A stretch of DNA of 64,000 nucleotides, from NCBI RefSeq assembly GCF_026107455.2, contig NZ_JAPCHY010000004.1:186001-250000 (forward strand). Reading direction: 5' to 3'. Every line of letters begins with the position of its first letter. Position 1 is the stretch's first letter. The notes under the pieces are model-generated. The model saw nothing but the letters and a program-made list of their open reading frames with translations. It had not been told where the DNA came from and did not search any database. Source of the stretch: Xanthomonas chitinilytica (GTDB taxonomy: Bacteria; Pseudomonadota; Gammaproteobacteria; Xanthomonadales; Xanthomonadaceae). Made by a program: the position numbers and the translations under genes. Shown one piece after another: positions 9,580 to 20,229 of this stretch.

Positions 9580-10112
9580 GCCGGCACCGCCAGCGGCTTC
9601 TCCAGCACTTCGAAGCGCAGGTCGTCGCGCTTGGGGATGCCGAAGCGCTCGTCGCCGTAGGGGAACGGCTTCTTGATGCCGGTGCGGCGGTAGCCGCGGC
9701 GTTCGTAGAAGGCGATCAGCTCATCGCGCACGTCGATCACGGTCATGCGCATCCACGGCAGCTGCCACCGCTCGGCGGCCAGGCGTTCGGCCTCGGCCAT
9801 CATCCGCTTGCCCAGCCCGGAACCCTGTTCGCCGGGGGCGACGGCGAACATGCCGAAGTAGCCGGCGCCGTCCTCGTCGGCGATGTGGGCGCAGGCCAGC
9901 AGGCGGCCATCGCGCTCGGCGACCAGGATTTCGCTGCGCGCGCGGCCCAGGTCGGCGGCCAGGCCTTCGGCGTCGATGCGCTGGCCGTCGAGCAGGTCGG
10001 CTTCGGTGGTCCAGCCGGCGCGGCTGGCATCGCCGCGGTAGGCGGACGTGACCAGTTCGATGAGGGCGGGGATGTCGGCCGGGGTGGCGGCGCGGAAGGT
10101 CGGGTCGTTCAT
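9576..10112 (-). CDS. GNAT family N-acetyltransferase
   Basis: A 178-residue acetyltransferase. The acetyl-CoA-binding motif A is seen as APGEQGSGLGKRMM, followed by motif B around IAFYERRGYRRTG, the standard GNAT layout. Start is set at the ATG 10110-10112 (MNDPTF); an in-frame ATG three codons upstream (10121) is also possible. It is separated from sufS by 143 bases that contain a REP pair, and overlaps the Rieske gene by four bases. The substrate is unknown. Being fixed between suf genes and a Rieske gene suggests co-transcription rather than a direct role in cluster assembly. Confidence 0.88.
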   Translation of the reverse strand: MNDPTFRAATPADIPALIELVTSAYRGDASRAGWTTEADLLDGQRIDAEGLAADLGRARSEILVAERDGRLLACAHIADEDGAGYFGMFAVAPGEQGSGLGKRMMAEAERLAAERWQLPWMRMTVIDVRDELIAFYERRGYRRTGIKKPFPYGDERFGIPKRDDLRFEVLEKPLAVPA

Positions 10113-10186
10113 GCCGCGCATTCTAGGTGCTTCGCGCGGATCCGGGGGAGGGATGGCGCTGCCAGCCGGTCGCGCCCGGAGGGGTG

Positions 10187-10246
10187 TCGCGACTGACGTC
10201 GCTCCTACAACATCCCCCGCTGTTGTAGGAGCGACGTCAGTCGCGA
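10187..10246. repeat. Inverted pair of REP elements (REPIN-like)
   Basis: Two perfect 25-base arms (10187-10211 and 10222-10246) are separated by 10 bases. Each arm read outward begins GTTGTAGGA and contains a small internal palindrome GCGAC-GTCA-GTCGC, the GTAG-headed REP plan associated with RAYT transposases. A second, slightly different copy lies at 52552-52615. It sits between sufS and the GNAT gene and could form a long hairpin in that transcript. Confidence 0.8.
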
Positions 10247-10255
10247 GCTTTCCGC

Positions 10256-11512
10256 TCAGCCCAGCAGCTTGCGCACCTTGTTGAGGGCGGCGATGAAGCG
10301 CTCGATCTCCTCGTGGGTGTTGTAGAACGCCAGCGAGGCGCGGCAGGTGGCGGCCACGCCGTAGTACTGCAGCAGCGGGTGCGCGCAGTGCTGGCCCGAG
10401 CGCACCGCGACGCCTTCCAGGTCGAGCAGGGTGGCCAGGTCGTGGGCGTGCGCGCCCTCGACCAGGAACGAGACCACCGCCGCCTTGCCGGGCGCGGTGC
10501 CGAAGATGCGCAGGCCGTCGATGCGCTGCAGCTCCTCGGTCAGGTGTGCCAGCAGTTCGGCCTCGTGCGCCTCGATGTGCTCCAGCCCCAGCGCCTCCAG
10601 GTAGTCGACCGCCACGCCGAGGCCGACGAAGCCGGCGATGTTCGGGGTGCCGGCCTCGAAGCGGTGCGGCGGATCGTTGAACACGGTGCCGTCGAAGCTG
10701 ACTTCCTTGATCATCTCGCCGCCGCCGAGGAACGGCGGCATCGCCTGCAGGTGCTCGCGCCGCGCCCACAGCGCGCCGGTGCCGGTGGGGCCGCACATCT
10801 TGTGGCCGGTGATGGCGTAGAAGTCGCAGCCGATCGCCGGCACGTCGATCCGCCGGTGCGGCGCCGCCTGCGAGCCGTCGACCACGGTGACGATGCCGCG
10901 CTTGCGCGCCTCGCGGCAGATCTCGCGCACCGGGTTGACCGTGCCCAGCACGTTGGATACGTGCGCCACCGCCAGCAGCTTCACCTCCGGGGTCATCGCC
11001 CGGTACAGCGCGTCCAGGTCGAGGCTGCCGTCGGGCAGGATCTCGGCGACCTTGATCGTCGCCCCGGTGCGCTGCGCCACCAGCTGCCACGGCACGATGT
11101 TGGCATGGTGCTCCATGCGCGAGACCAGGATCACGTCGCCGGCCTTCAGCCGCGGCAGCGCCCACGAATACGCCACCAGGTTGATGGCGAAGGTGGTGCC
11201 GCTGCACAACACCAGCTCGTCGGCGCGCACGTTGAGGAAGCGCGCCAGCTTGCCGCGCGCGCCTTCGTAGGCATCGGTGGCCTCGGTGCCGAGCGCATGC
11301 ACCGCACGGCTGACGTTGGCGTTGTAGCGGCGGTAGAACTCGTCCAGCGCGGCGATCACCTGCAGCGGCTTCTGCCCGGTGTTGGCGTTGTCGAAGTACA
11401 CCAGCGGCTTGCCGTGCACCTGCCGCATCAGCAGCGGGAAATCCAGACGTACCCGGTCCCAGTCCGGGATCAGGGCGGTATCGGTCGTCGGGCGCGGGGT
11501 GGACAGGTTCAT
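10256..11512 (-). CDS. sufS: Cysteine desulfurase SufS
   Basis: A 418-residue PLP enzyme that takes sulfur from cysteine for Fe-S cluster assembly. The PLP lysine lies in YAITGHKMCGPTGTG, the substrate-site motif VYFDNANTGQKP is near the N-terminus, and the persulfide Cys is about residue 376 in RSGQHCAHP, the SufS/CsdA form of the loop. Length agrees with family members. Its ATG overlaps the sufD stop (ATGA at 11509-11512), so translation is coupled. No sufE gene is adjacent, so the sulfur acceptor must be encoded elsewhere. Confidence 0.96.
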   Translation of the reverse strand: MNLSTPRPTTDTALIPDWDRVRLDFPLLMRQVHGKPLVYFDNANTGQKPLQVIAALDEFYRRYNANVSRAVHALGTEATDAYEGARGKLARFLNVRADELVLCSGTTFAINLVAYSWALPRLKAGDVILVSRMEHHANIVPWQLVAQRTGATIKVAEILPDGSLDLDALYRAMTPEVKLLAVAHVSNVLGTVNPVREICREARKRGIVTVVDGSQAAPHRRIDVPAIGCDFYAITGHKMCGPTGTGALWARREHLQAMPPFLGGGEMIKEVSFDGTVFNDPPHRFEAGTPNIAGFVGLGVAVDYLEALGLEHIEAHEAELLAHLTEELQRIDGLRIFGTAPGKAAVVSFLVEGAHAHDLATLLDLEGVAVRSGQHCAHPLLQYYGVAATCRASLAFYNTHEEIERFIAALNKVRKLLG

Positions 11513-12770
11513 GCCACGCCCGCCTGCGCCAGCGCCCGGTCCAGCTGCTGCGCGAGCGCGGCGGCGAGGGCGCCGTCGAGCGCGCGCAGCGGCTCGTGGC
11601 AGAACGCGGCGCTGAGCAGCTGCTGCGCCTGCTGTTGCGGCAGCCCGCGCGTGCGCAGGTAGAACAGCGCATTGGCGTCGAGCTGGCCCACGGTGGCGCC
11701 GTGCGCGGCCTTGACCTCGTCGGCGTCGATCACCAGCGTCGGCTGGGTGTCGATCTCGGCGTCGGCCGACAGCAGCAGGTTCTTGTTGGACAGGTTGGCG
11801 TCGGTGCCGTCGGCGCCTTCGCGGATGTGGATGCCGCCGTGGAACACCACCCGGCTGCGGTTGGCGGCCACGCCGCGCCACAGCATCTCGGCGGCGGTAT
11901 CGCGGGCGATGTGCTCGATTCCCAGGCGGGTGTCGACATGGCGGCGGCCGTTGCCCAGCAGCACGCCGTTGGCGGTCAACCGGGCGTTGTCGCCTTCCAG
12001 CCGCACGTTGAGTTCGTGGCGGGTCAGCGCCGCGCCCAGCTCCAGGTCGACGCGGCGGTACTGCGCGTCGCGCGCCAGCACCGCGTCGGTGCGCAGCAGC
12101 GAGGTGGCGCGTCCGCCCTCGGCCTGCACCCGCGCGTGCGACAGCTGCGCCTGGCGGGCCAGGTGGACGTGCACCAGGGTATTGCCGAAGTGCGCCGCGT
12201 CGCCGGCGTGCAGGTGATGCTCGACCAGGTGCAGCGAGGCGCCGGCGCGCAGTTCGATCAGGTGGCGGTGGTGCCAGGCCAGGTCGGCATCGGCGGCGGC
12301 GCCGACGAACACCAGCTGCAGCGGCGCGTCGACCTGCACGCCCTCGTCCACGCGCAGCAGCACGCCTTCGTCGGCGAGCGCGGCGTTGAGCCGGGCGAAC
12401 ACTTCCTCGCTGCGCTCGAAGCGCCGCTCCAGGAAGCGGGCCGCTTCCTCGCCCGCGGCCAATGCGGCGGACAGCGGCTGCAGCTGCACGCCCTGCGGCA
12501 GTCCGGCCAGGTCGCTGAGCGCCGGCGCCGGGCGGCCGTTGACGAACACCAGCCGCGGCGCGGGAACGTGCGCCAGCAGCGCCGGGTCGATGGCCGCCGG
12601 TTGCAGCGGCGCGGGCGCGAAGCTGCGCCGCTCCAGCGCGCGCAGCGAGGTGTACTTCCAGGCTTCGTTGCGGGCGGCGGGCAGGCCGTCGCGCAGGGCG
12701 GCGTCCAGCTGTGCGCGGCGCTCGTCGCTGCCGCAGAAGGCGCTGGCCAGGGAGTCGAGCAGGGCGCTCA

Positions 12771-12771
<1 letters not shown>
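11509..12771 (-). CDS. sufD: Fe-S cluster assembly scaffold SufD
   Basis: A 420-residue SufBD-family protein. The C-terminal beta-helix core is recognised by HVDTRLGIEHIARDT, RVVFHGGIHI, NLSNKNLLLSADAEIDTQP and DEVKAAHGATVG, the last carrying the conserved His of SufD. The N-terminus has the usual RNEAWKYTSLRALERR. It forms the SufBC2D complex with the neighbouring sufB and sufC products. Its start codon shares one base with the sufC stop (TGATG at 12769-12773), and its stop overlaps sufS by four bases, so the stoichiometry is probably set by coupled translation. Confidence 0.96.
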
Positions 12772-13535
<764 letters not shown>

Positions 13536-13576
13536 ATGGGTAATCGTCTTGTTTCGTATGGGGGCGGGCACGCGGT

Positions 13577-13992
13577 TCAGTAGGGAACGTCCGCGAGGAA
13601 CTGCGCGCGCAGGTAGCCGGTGCGCTGGCGGGTCAGCTCGGCCTTGGCGGAGGCGAAGCTCATCGGGTACATCGAGCCGTACTGCATGCGCGGGTCCTGG
13701 CCCTCGGCCAGCGGGAACTGCGCTTCCAGGTCGGCATCGCGCAGCTGGATCCACAGCCGCTGCGCGGTCTTCAGCCGGTCCACGGCAACGGCATCGTCAC
13801 CCAGGCGCTTGAGCACCTCGCGCCAGGTGGCGTTCAACTCGGCATCGGCGGCGGCCAGTTCATTGGCCGCGCAGGCGTTGAGCTCGACCTGCGAGCCTTC
13901 CGGGTTGCAGGGCAGCTGGCCGGCGCCGTCGCGTGCGCCGGCCAGGGCCGGCACGCCGGCGGCGAGCAGCAGCGCGAGAAGGAAGGGGCGGA

Positions 13993-13996
<4 letters not shown>
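13577..13996 (-). CDS. LprI/DUF1311-like secreted protein inside the suf operon
   Basis: A 139-residue exported protein with a signal peptide (about residues 1-19, ending PALAGA). The mature part carries [22 protein letters not shown] and later [18 protein letters not shown], the pattern of the lysozyme-inhibitor LprI N-terminal domain (DUF1311), including the paired Cys. Its ATG overlaps the sufB stop (13993-13996), so it is translated as part of the suf operon even though its product leaves the cytoplasm. Lysozyme inhibition is known for mycobacterial LprI; here it is only a family label. Confidence 0.85.
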
Positions 13997-15468
<1,472 letters not shown>

Positions 15469-15485
15469 GGGGGCTGCCTACGGTT

Positions 15486-15935
15486 TCAGGAGACGACGGC
15501 GACGGCGATGGAGCGTCGTCGGTCGGCAAGGGGAAGGGGGTGCAGCATCTGCGCCAGGGTGACCCCGCGCAGCGCCTCGGCGACCACGTCGTTGATCAGG
15601 CGCCAGTTCGCACGCACGCCGCACTGTTCGGCGATGCCGCACTGGCTGTGGTCGTGGCTGCATTCGGTGATCGCCAGCGGGCCTTCCATCGCCTCGACGA
15701 TCTCGATCAGGGTGATGTCGCCGGCGTCGCGGGTCAGGCGGTAGCCGCCGCGCACGCCGCGCAGGCCTTCCACCAGCCCGGCCTGGGCCAGCGGCTTGAG
15801 CAGCTTGCTGACGGTGGGCGGCTCCAGGCTGGCGTATTCAGCCAGCTCGGTCGCGCTCAGCACCTCGCCCGGCCGTGACGCGAGCACGGTCAGGACAACG
15901 GTGGCGTAGTCGGTGAGCTTGGTGACGCGGAGCAT
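15486..15935 (-). CDS. Rrf2-family SUF operon regulator
   Basis: A 149-residue winged-helix repressor of the IscR/SufR-like Rrf2 family. The DNA-binding helix is in LAEYASLEPPTVSKLLKPLA, and a wing GVRGGYRLTR follows. Three cysteines, C92, C99 and C105 (ECSHDHSQCGIAEQC), are placed as the [2Fe-2S] ligands of IscR, so it should sense cluster or iron status. It is the promoter-proximal gene of the suf operon, and a promoter with a dyad around its -10 box lies 30 bases upstream, which fits autoregulation. Confidence 0.93.
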   Translation of the reverse strand: MLRVTKLTDYATVVLTVLASRPGEVLSATELAEYASLEPPTVSKLLKPLAQAGLVEGLRGVRGGYRLTRDAGDITLIEIVEAMEGPLAITECSHDHSQCGIAEQCGVRANWRLINDVVAEALRGVTLAQMLHPLPLADRRRSIAVAVVS

Positions 15936-15951
15936 GGGGTGTGGTGGACCT

Positions 15952-15994
15952 CAAAGCGGACCAAAATTGTACGCTTTGTGTGATCGGGCTCCAA
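15952..15994 (-). promoter_or_regulatory. suf operon promoter with a dyad operator over the -10 box
   Basis: On the minus strand a -35 TTGGAG (15989-15994), a 17-base spacer and a -10 TACAAT (15966-15971) form a good sigma-70 promoter. An inverted repeat CAAAGCG (15952-15958) / CGCTTTG (15972-15978) flanks the -10, a position well suited to repression by the Rrf2 protein encoded just downstream. Binding is inferred. Confidence 0.65.
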
Positions 15995-16319
15995 GTCCCT
16001 CTGTTCAGCTTCGGTTCTCCGGCGTGGTGCCCGGGCATGTCGGCGATGCCCGGGTGGGGACGGGTATGCGCAGCGGCGGATTCCTGCGGCAACCGTCGGC
16101 TGCAACGCACAAGGGCTGCCGTTGCCGCAGCTCGAGCACGGTCGCTGTGGTTTCCGCCTCTCCGCCCGGCACCGGCCCGGACCCCGGCGGCGCATCCACG
16201 AGCCGGCCGGCCACCGCGCGATGACGCCACCGTGACGCCGCTGCCGTCCTTCCATGTCGCGATGGCAGTTGGGCGATCGGCCGGCATGAGCGAGAATCCC
16301 CGCTTCCATCGACACGGCC

Positions 16320-16793
16320 ATGCACATGCCCAAGAAGATCCAAGCCCGCAAGTCCTCCATCCACGGCAACGGCGTGTTCGCGCTGGCGGCGATCAAGAAG
16401 GGCGAGCGGGTGATCGAGTACAAGGGCAAGCGCCGCACCCACGCCGAAGTGGATGCGGACGACACCGGCGACGTGGAAAGCGGCCACACCTTCCTGTTCA
16501 CGCTCAACGACGACTACGTCATCGACGCCAACCACCAGGGCAACGACGCGCGCTGGATCAACCACAGCTGCGATCCGAACTGCGAGGCGCTGATCGAGGA
16601 GGCCGAGGGCGACGACCGTACCGCCGACAAGGTGTTCATCGAGGCGATCCGCAACATCAAGCCGGGCGAGGAGCTGACCTACAACTACGGCATCACCCTG
16701 GCCGAGCGCCACACCCCGCGCCTGAAGAAGATCTGGGAATGCCGTTGCGGCGCGAAGAACTGCACCGGCACCATGCTGCAGCCCAAGCGCTGA
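16320..16793 (+). CDS. SET-domain lysine methyltransferase-like protein
   Basis: A 157-residue protein made almost entirely of a SET domain. It starts with the SET-I block SSIHGNGVFALAAIKKGERV, carries the AdoMet/knot motif WINHSCDPNC, the second knot half GEELTYNYG, and a post-SET cysteine cluster ECRCGAKNCTG. All catalytic motifs look intact, so AdoMet-dependent lysine methylation of some protein is expected. The target is unknown. The ATG at 16326 (MPKKIQ) is equally plausible as a start. It stands alone between the suf operon, divergently, and a DJ-1 family gene. Confidence 0.92.
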   Translation: MHMPKKIQARKSSIHGNGVFALAAIKKGERVIEYKGKRRTHAEVDADDTGDVESGHTFLFTLNDDYVIDANHQGNDARWINHSCDPNCEALIEEAEGDDRTADKVFIEAIRNIKPGEELTYNYGITLAERHTPRLKKIWECRCGAKNCTGTMLQPKR

Positions 16794-16937
16794 GCCGTCC
16801 CGCCGCGGAAGGCCCGCTGGCATCCACGCCCCGGTGCGGTGCCGATCCGCCGAACCCACGCGCCGTGCACATGCCGGTCACCGCCGGCCAATGCCGTCGC
16901 GGCCATGCTGACTCCTCACTTCGATGCAGGAGTCTCC

Positions 16938-17480
16938 ATGGCACACGCACTGAACGGCAAACACGTCGCCATCCTCGCCACCGACGGCTTCGAGCAATCC
17001 GAGCTGCAGGAGCCCAAGCGCCTGCTCGAATCCTGGGGAGCCACCGTCAGCGTGATCGCGCCGGGGCAGGGCGACAGCATCCGCGGCTGGAAAGGCAAGG
17101 ACTGGGGCGGAACGGTGGCGGTCGACCAGCCGCTGGACGGCGCCGATCCCGGCAAGTACGACGCGCTGGTGCTGCCGGGTGGGGTCATCAATCCCGATGC
17201 GCTGCGCATCGACGACCAGGCGGTGTCCTTCATCCGCGACGTGGCCCGGGCCGGCAAGCCGGTGGCGGCGATCTGCCATGGACCATGGCTGCTGATCGAG
17301 TCGGGCCTGGCCAAGGGGCGCAAGGTGACCTCGTGGCCGTCGCTGAAATCCGACCTGGGCAATGCCGGCGCGCACTGGACCGATGCCGAGGTGGTGGTCG
17401 ACGGCGCGCTCATCACCAGCCGCAAGCCGGACGACATCCCCGCCTTCACCGAGGCCGTGGCCAGGGCGCTGGCGGCCTGA
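16938..17480 (+). CDS. DJ-1/PfpI family protein (class I glutamine amidotransferase-like)
   Basis: A 180-residue protein with the PfpI signature: Glu in TDGFEQSE, and the nucleophile elbow AAICHGPW with C113-H114. This is typical of the YhbO/PfpI group linked to stress protection and deglycase or protease-like activity; which one applies here cannot be read from sequence. The start ATG at 16938 has a good ribosome site (AGGAG, 16929-16933), so the longer frame beginning at 16839 is not used. It converges on the DUF1439 gene with only 12 bases between stops. Confidence 0.92.
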   Translation: MAHALNGKHVAILATDGFEQSELQEPKRLLESWGATVSVIAPGQGDSIRGWKGKDWGGTVAVDQPLDGADPGKYDALVLPGGVINPDALRIDDQAVSFIRDVARAGKPVAAICHGPWLLIESGLAKGRKVTSWPSLKSDLGNAGAHWTDAEVVVDGALITSRKPDDIPAFTEAVARALAA

Positions 17481-17492
17481 GTGGCGTGCCGG

Positions 17493-18080
17493 TTACCTGC
17501 CGAGCAGGCCGGCCGGTATCAGCTGCTCCAGGTTCTGGTTGAAGTCGACCATGATCCGGCCGTTCTCGATGCTGGCCGAGCGCACCTGCAGCGTGCCGAG
17601 CAGGTTGGCGATGGCCGGGTCGAGCCGATAGATCGGCTCGCGCCGCGCATAGTCGGCCAGCCACAGGTTGAGCAGGCCACGGGTGCGCGAATCCAGTTCG
17701 CCGCCGGCGCTGGCCGGGCGGAATCCGTCGATGGTCGGCTGCTCCAGATGGAAGCCCTGGGTCTGCGCGTCGTAGCGCAGGCCGCTGCTGAGCTTGATGT
17801 TGCCCACCGGCACCGCGCTGCCGCCGGCGGTGGCCATGGCCAGGTCGAATCCGAGGTCGAGACGGCTGCCGGCCGGCAGCGCCAGCTGCGGATGGCTGAC
17901 GGTCAATTCCAGCAATCCGCCCAGCGCGTCCTGGGTGCGCGGAAAGCTGCCGTCGAGATACTGCTGCACGTCGTCGGCCGCGATCGCGAGGCGCTGCCCA
18001 TCGATGCGGGGCGCGGCCTGGGCCGGGAGGACGGTGAAGGCGGCGAGCAGGGCGGCGATGAGCAGGGCGCGTACGTTCAT
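17493..18080 (-). CDS. DUF1439 periplasmic protein (YceB-like)
   Basis: A 195-residue exported protein. The signal peptide ends around VLPAQAAP, without a lipobox Cys. The rest follows the DUF1439/YceB pattern of alternating beta-strands (LELTVSHPQLALPAGSRLDL, LSSGLRYDAQ) with a C-terminal IMVDFNQNLEQLIPAGLL. YceB-type proteins belong to the lipid-binding SRPBCC/TULIP-like envelope proteins, but no function is established. ATG at 18078-18080. Confidence 0.75.
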   Translation of the reverse strand: MNVRALLIAALLAAFTVLPAQAAPRIDGQRLAIAADDVQQYLDGSFPRTQDALGGLLELTVSHPQLALPAGSRLDLGFDLAMATAGGSAVPVGNIKLSSGLRYDAQTQGFHLEQPTIDGFRPASAGGELDSRTRGLLNLWLADYARREPIYRLDPAIANLLGTLQVRSASIENGRIMVDFNQNLEQLIPAGLLGR

Positions 18081-18474
18081 GGGTGGTCCACCGGACAGAG
18101 GCGTCCACGATAAGCGGGGCGGGTGAGCCGGCGGTTAGCGGTGCGGGTGCCGTCGCCGCTGCCGTCCGGTCCCGCCGCTGCGCATCCGCGCAGGTTGGTG
18201 CGGGGCGTTGCCGGCCCGTTGCGCCGCGGCCTCTCCAACGGCCGCCGGCGCGGGTGCCGGATTCGCGGGTCGAACGTGGTCGCCGTCGACGGAGCTCGCC
18301 GCGGCATCCTGGTCCGCCACCTGCCGTGGCCGCTGTTCGGGCGGGTGCCGGACATCGGCGGGGAGGCCGCCTGGACGACGGCGGCGGAAACCGAACGGGA
18401 CATTACGTTCCCGCATCACCCGCGGCATTGCAGGGAACAAGGGGGAGGCGACGAACCTCCGGCGCGCGCCGGCT
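18081..18474. other. Gene-free stretch of 394 bases
   Basis: No credible coding frame is seen on either strand. The frames here have the low-complexity Arg/Ala/Pro composition of shadow ORFs. Near its right end a GGAGG/CCTCC stem (18444-18460) and a palindrome CCGGCGCGCGCCGG (18459-18472) lie just after the lipoprotein stop and may help to end that transcript. Confidence 0.5.
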
Positions 18475-19008
18475 TCAGTCCAGCACCGGTTGCAGCGAGG
18501 CCGAGGTGATTTCCCAGCCGCTGCCGTCCACGCGCTGGCGCACCCGGTACCAGCCGCGCAACTGGCGCACGCCGTCGTCGGTGCTCACGCGCAGGCGCAC
18601 CGGGATCTCCAGCGCGCGTGTCGGTCGCTCCTGGTCCAGGGCGATGCCGGCGTCGTTGTTCACGCGCAGGCTGCGGATGCCTTCGAGCGAACGCAGCACG
18701 GCGTCGTCCGGTTGCGGCGGCGGCTTGCCGCCGGCCCAGAACGCGTCGGAACGGCTGCGGTCGCTCTCCAGCAGTGCATGCAAATAGCCGTGCACGGTGC
18801 TGGCCGCGACGGTGCGTGGGTTCGATGCGGAAGGGGTGGCATCCGCCTCGGCGGCGCCATCCGGGTCGGATGCGGGAACGGCGGCGATGGCGTCCGCTGC
18901 TGCCGTGGTATCGCGATCGCTGTCGCTGCCTTCGGTTGCGGTGGAAGACCGCTGGCAGGAACAGCCGGCGCACAGCAGCATCGCAATCAGCATCGGCCAG
19001 GCACGCAT
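18475..19008 (-). CDS. Putative lipoprotein, function unknown
   Basis: A 177-residue protein. From the chosen ATG (19006-19008) the signal sequence reads MRAWPMLIAMLLCAGC, with a lipobox-like end (CAGC), so it is probably a lipoprotein; the mature N-terminus is a Ser/Asp/Ala-rich linker. A globular part follows (TVHGYLHALLESDRSRSDAFW...) ending WYRVRQRVDGSGWEITSASL, which looks like a small NTF2-like or DUF4864-like fold, but I do not recognise the family. The in-frame ATG at 19047 is rejected because it would bury the signal peptide. Confidence 0.7.
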   Translation of the reverse strand: MRAWPMLIAMLLCAGCSCQRSSTATEGSDSDRDTTAAADAIAAVPASDPDGAAEADATPSASNPRTVAASTVHGYLHALLESDRSRSDAFWAGGKPPPQPDDAVLRSLEGIRSLRVNNDAGIALDQERPTRALEIPVRLRVSTDDGVRQLRGWYRVRQRVDGSGWEITSASLQPVLD

Positions 19009-19078
19009 TGCAGGTCTCCGCGGAAGATGCGCGCAGTGTAAGCGCATCGCCGCGCCGGAACCGGTGCGCTGGCCGGCG

Positions 19079-19381
19079 TCAGCCGCCGGACGGTTGCAGT
19101 TGCCCGGTCACGCGGTCGATCTGCGGCTTCAGCACCGCCAGCGGGTGGTCCGGCTGCTGCGCGTGCGAGCGCGCCAGGCCGTCCAGCAACTGGCTGGCGA
19201 CGAGCAGGGCGGCGTGTTCGTCGGCGGACAGGCTGCGTTGCCGCTGTGCGGCCTCGAGCAGGCGCATCCAGTCCTGCGGGCTGCGCTGTTCGAATTCGAT
19301 CGTGCAACGCCCGCTGCATTGCAGGCCGTCCTTCTCGATCGGCGTGACGGTGATGCGGTAGCGATGGGTCTGGCTGGACAT
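19079..19381 (-). CDS. DUF3861-like small protein
   Basis: A 100-residue cytoplasmic protein beginning THRYRITVTPIEKDG, with a central FEQRSPQDWMRLLEAAQ. This matches the short DUF3861 family as I remember it. It carries two close Cys (LQCSGRC). No function is known. ATG at 19379-19381. The stop is 70 bases upstream of the lipoprotein start on the same strand, so the two may be one transcript. Confidence 0.7.
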   Translation of the reverse strand: MSSQTHRYRITVTPIEKDGLQCSGRCTIEFEQRSPQDWMRLLEAAQRQRSLSADEHAALLVASQLLDGLARSHAQQPDHPLAVLKPQIDRVTGQLQPSGG

Positions 19382-19610
19382 GGGGACGACCGGTGGGGCG
19401 GTGTGGCCACCATAGGCCGGTGCGGCGGCAGCGACGAGGAGCCGGGCCATGACGCTGTGTTCCAACCCATGCCGGAGGCGGCGGTCGTCGCGCTGCCGGC
19501 GGGCGCTGCGCCCGGTCGGCGGTTTCCGGAATTCAGCGTTGCGGACCCGTGGTCGGGCAGCCGGCGAGGGGGCGGCAGGCGAGCGTGCGCGGTTGCGCTG
19601 CCTGCAAAAG

Positions 19611-19641
19611 CGGACGGGACGGCATTGCGCCGTCCCGTCCG
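19611..19641 (-). terminator. Rho-independent terminator after the HU-like gene
   Basis: A perfect 13-bp stem (CGGACGGGACGGC, 19611-19623, with its complement at 19629-19641) and a 5-base loop. On the minus strand it is followed by CTTTTGC. It lies 23 bases beyond the HU-like stop codon. Confidence 0.8.
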
Positions 19642-19663
19642 TTGACCGCATGACGCGCGCTGA

Positions 19664-20062
19664 TCAGAGCGCGGCGTCCTTGAGCTTCTTGAGCGGACGC
19701 ACCTTGAGCTTGGTGGTGGCCGGCTTGGCGGCGAACCACTGCTCTTCCTTGGTGAACGGGTTGATGCCCTTGCGCTTCGGCTTGGCCGGCACGCTGACGG
19801 TGGTGATCTTCAGCAGGCCCGGCAGGGTGAAGCTGCCCGCGCCCTTCTTGTGCACCGAGGCGGCGACCGCGCTTTCCAGCGAGGCGAGCACGGCGCGCAC
19901 GTCCTTGGCGGCGACGCTGGTAGCTTCGGCGATGTGGGCAACCAGACCCGACTTGGTCAGGGCTTCCTTGATCGGCTTGGGAGCGGCCGGCTTGGCGGCT
20001 GCCTTCGTAGCGACTTTCTTCACTGCCTTCTTCGGGGCAGCCTTCTTAGCGGTCTTTGCCAT
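19664..20062 (-). CDS. HU-family nucleoid protein with Lys/Ala-rich N-terminal tail
   Basis: A 132-residue histone-like protein. The first ~30 residues are a Lys/Ala/Pro tail (AKKAAPKKAVKKVATK), and residues ~33-115 form an HU/IHF fold (LTKSGLVAHIAEATSVAAKDV ... LPGLLKITTVSVPAKPKRKGINP). The tail resembles eukaryotic H1 and the HU-like proteins known in xanthomonads. ATG at 20060-20062 with AGGA eight bases upstream. It has a clear promoter (20123-20151) and its own terminator, so it is a monocistronic, probably highly expressed gene. Confidence 0.9.
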   Translation of the reverse strand: MAKTAKKAAPKKAVKKVATKAAAKPAAPKPIKEALTKSGLVAHIAEATSVAAKDVRAVLASLESAVAASVHKKGAGSFTLPGLLKITTVSVPAKPKRKGINPFTKEEQWFAAKPATTKLKVRPLKKLKDAAL

Positions 20063-20122
20063 GATTTCCTGTTCCGTGAACGGTTGGTTGTTTTGATCGC
20101 GCCGAACCCCGTCGGCATGCGA

Positions 20123-20151
20123 AATGTAGGGCATGAATCCTGCGGCGCCAA
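20123..20151 (-). promoter_or_regulatory. Sigma-70-like promoter of the HU-like gene
   Basis: On the minus strand TTGGCG (20146-20151), a 17-base spacer and TACATT (20123-20128). This gives a leader of roughly 55 bases before the ATG. Confidence 0.55.
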
Positions 20152-20229
20152 TAGGGAATCGACGAAAAACCGCATAAAAATCGTGGCGGACGCGATTTCC
20201 CGACGTGGTGATGCCCCCGTGGTGCCGTT

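Noticed and set aside
5944-9660. 1238-codon open frame on the plus strand
   Set aside because: It is antisense to piuC, the fiu-type receptor, the orphan gene and the Rieske gene; composition is Gly/Val/Ala/Arg-rich with no domain, as expected for the complement of GC-rich coding DNA.
20178-20198. AAATCG/CGATTT inverted repeat between the EF-G-like and HU-like genes
   Set aside because: Arms of six bases with no T-run; it lies upstream of the HU promoter and could be chance.
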